Source: an uncultured Blautia sp. (GTDB lineage Bacteria; Bacillota; Clostridia; Lachnospirales; Lachnospiraceae). From it: a stretch of DNA of 6,415 nucleotides. The notes beneath the pieces are model-generated. The model searched no databases. It was not told the origin of the DNA and saw only the letters and a list, made by a program, of their open reading frames with translations. This document shows, piece after piece, positions 5,411-6,415 of this stretch. The stretch is from the NCBI GenBank assembly GCA_900551465.1, contig URWL01000121.1, forward strand, positions 1 through 6,415, given 5' to 3'. The stretch's first letter is position 1. Each line of letters begins with the position of its first letter. A program made the position numbers and the translations under genes.

Positions 5411-6262
5411 ATGGAAAAAACCATTACAGAGGACAGACAGAAAGAAATTGAAAGAAGCATTATAAAGAAATTCCGGAAACCTGTCTGGAGAAGATTTACC
5501 AAAGCTATTAATGAGTATGAACTGATCAAGGACGGAGATAAAATTGCTGTATGCATTTCCGGAGGAAAAGATTCCATGCTGATGGCAAAACTGTTCCAGG
5601 AGCTTGCCCGTCATGGAAAGAAAAACTTCGAGGTGGTTTTTCTCGTGATGAATCCGGGCTATAATGACGCCAATTATCAGCTGATCCTCAGTAATGCCAG
5701 GACTCTTGGCATTCCCATTACTGTTTTTGAATCAGAGATTTTTGATATTGTGAAGGATGAAAAAAGTTCTCCCTGTTATCTCTGCGCCCGTATGCGCAGA
5801 GGCTATCTTTACAGCAGGGCGAAAGAACTGGGCTGCAACAAGATTGCTTTGGGACATCATTATGACGATGTGATCGAGACAATCCTTATGGGGATGCTTT
5901 ACGGCGCTCAGGTGCAGACCATGATGCCAAAGCTGCACAGTACGAATTTTGAGGGGATGGAACTGATTCGTCCTATGTATCTGATCCGTGAGGAGGATAT
6001 CATCCACTGGGCAAATTATAACGGACTTCGCTTCCTCAGATGTGCCTGCCGTTTTACAGAACAATGTGCAAATAAAGAGGAGACCGATAAAAGCTCCAAG
6101 AGAGCTGAGGTAAAGGAACTGATCCATACCCTTGCCCAGAAGGATCCGGTAATTGAATTTAATATTTTCAAAAGCGTGGAAAATGTAAATCTGAATACGG
6201 TAGTAGCCTATAAGAAAGATGGTGTGAAGCATCATTTTCTGGAAACCTATGATGAACAGTAA
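5411..6262 (+). CDS. TtcA-family PP-loop ATPase, probable tRNA thiolation enzyme
   Basis: This belongs to the PP-loop (adenylating) tRNA-modification ATPases of the TtcA/TilS group. TtcA itself makes 2-thiocytidine at tRNA position 32 using ATP, a cysteine-desulfurase-derived sulfur and a [4Fe-4S] cluster. The product is 283 residues. The ATP-binding PP-loop SGGKDS lies at 50-55. SPCYLCARMRRG supplies C122 and C125, the same positions and pattern as the cluster ligands of E. coli TtcA; ALGHHYDDVIETILMGMLYG (146-165) is the second nucleotide-site motif. The usual third cluster cysteine is represented by a cluster, C211-A-C213 and C219. Zinc fingers of the TtuA type are absent. The ATG at 5411 has GGAG at 5401-5404. 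It lies 32 bases after cysK and 17 before the Rrf2 gene with no terminator. The tRNA target in this lineage is not established, so no symbol is given. Confidence 0.88.
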   Translation: MEKTITEDRQKEIERSIIKKFRKPVWRRFTKAINEYELIKDGDKIAVCISGGKDSMLMAKLFQELARHGKKNFEVVFLVMNPGYNDANYQLILSNARTLGIPITVFESEIFDIVKDEKSSPCYLCARMRRGYLYSRAKELGCNKIALGHHYDDVIETILMGMLYGAQVQTMMPKLHSTNFEGMELIRPMYLIREEDIIHWANYNGLRFLRCACRFTEQCANKEETDKSSKRAEVKELIHTLAQKDPVIEFNIFKSVENVNLNTVVAYKKDGVKHHFLETYDEQ

Positions 6263-6279
6263 AGGAAGAGACTGAAAAG

Positions 6280-6415
6280 ATGAAAATTTCCACAAGAGGA
6301 CGATATGCCATCCGGGTAATGCTGGATCTGGCAGAACATGATAAAGGACAATATATCCCACTGATGGATATTGCAAAAAGACAGGAAGTTTCTGAAAAAT
6401 ACCTGGAATCTATCG
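6280..6415 (+). CDS. Rrf2-family transcriptional regulator, N-terminal part
   Basis: The ATG at 6280 opens a frame that runs to the window end with 45 codons read; the gene continues outside. The start MKISTRGRYAIRVMLDLAEH is the signature beginning of Rrf2 proteins such as CymR, IscR and NsrR, and residues 27-45 (PLMDIAKRQEVSEKYLESI) are the winged helix-turn-helix recognition region. The cluster-ligand cysteines or effector loop that would separate IscR-like from CymR-like members lie beyond the end, so the subtype cannot be told. A ribosome site, GGAAGAG (6264-6270), stands 9 bases before the ATG. The gene follows the TtcA-like gene by 17 bases and is probably in the cysK operon, pointing to control of cysteine or Fe-S supply. 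In related Clostridia an Rrf2 gene often precedes cysteine desulfurase and scaffold genes; whether it does here is not visible. Confidence 0.92.
   Translation, partial: MKISTRGRYAIRVMLDLAEHDKGQYIPLMDIAKRQEVSEKYLESI

Noticed and set aside
5732..6376. 214-codon open frame on the minus strand
   Set aside because: Lies antisense to the TtcA-like gene and the Rrf2 start; no ribosome site or recognisable domain; the sense frames carry clear motifs.

Overview
The window looks like chromosomal DNA from a spore-forming, anaerobic member of the Clostridia, most likely Lachnospiraceae. The pointers are a two-subunit oxygen-sensitive class I fumarase, the spore-coat ATPase SpoIVA, an anaerobic-type cobaltochelatase CbiK, and Gram-positive AGGAGG-type ribosome binding sites with AT-rich intergenic DNA. 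I see no phage, IS element, tRNA, rRNA or CRISPR array, and codon use looks even along the window.

Layout. (1) 3-1407: fumarate hydratase alpha and beta subunits, one base apart and surely co-transcribed. (2) 1408-1866: a sigma-A-like promoter, a 64-residue zinc-ribbon protein of unknown function, and a short gap that ends in a long imperfect hairpin burying the spoIVA Shine-Dalgarno sequence. (3) 1867-3336: spoIVA, followed by a bidirectional terminator (3349-3407) shared with the convergent gene. (4) 3406-4245, minus strand: cbiK, sirohydrochlorin cobaltochelatase. (5) 4246-4442: a divergent promoter region with phased A-tracts and an inverted repeat just after the cysK -10 element. (6) 4443-6415, plus strand: cysK (cysteine synthase), a TtcA-like PP-loop ATPase with an Fe-S-type cysteine set, and the first 45 codons of an Rrf2-family regulator, cut by the window end.

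How the genes fit together. The right-hand block reads as a sulfur module: CysK makes cysteine, the TtcA-like enzyme would use cysteine-derived sulfur for tRNA thiolation, and Rrf2 proteins (CymR, IscR) commonly regulate cysteine or Fe-S supply. In Bacillus and Staphylococcus, CymR works together with CysK, so a cysK-ttcA-rrf2 operon with a palindrome at its own promoter suggests an autoregulated circuit. The divergent chelatase may belong to it if it also feeds siroheme synthesis. The left half is ordinary central metabolism plus sporulation. Its most unusual signal is the 24-bp hairpin at 1800-1865, which could be a terminator/attenuator, an RBS-masking structure, or both.
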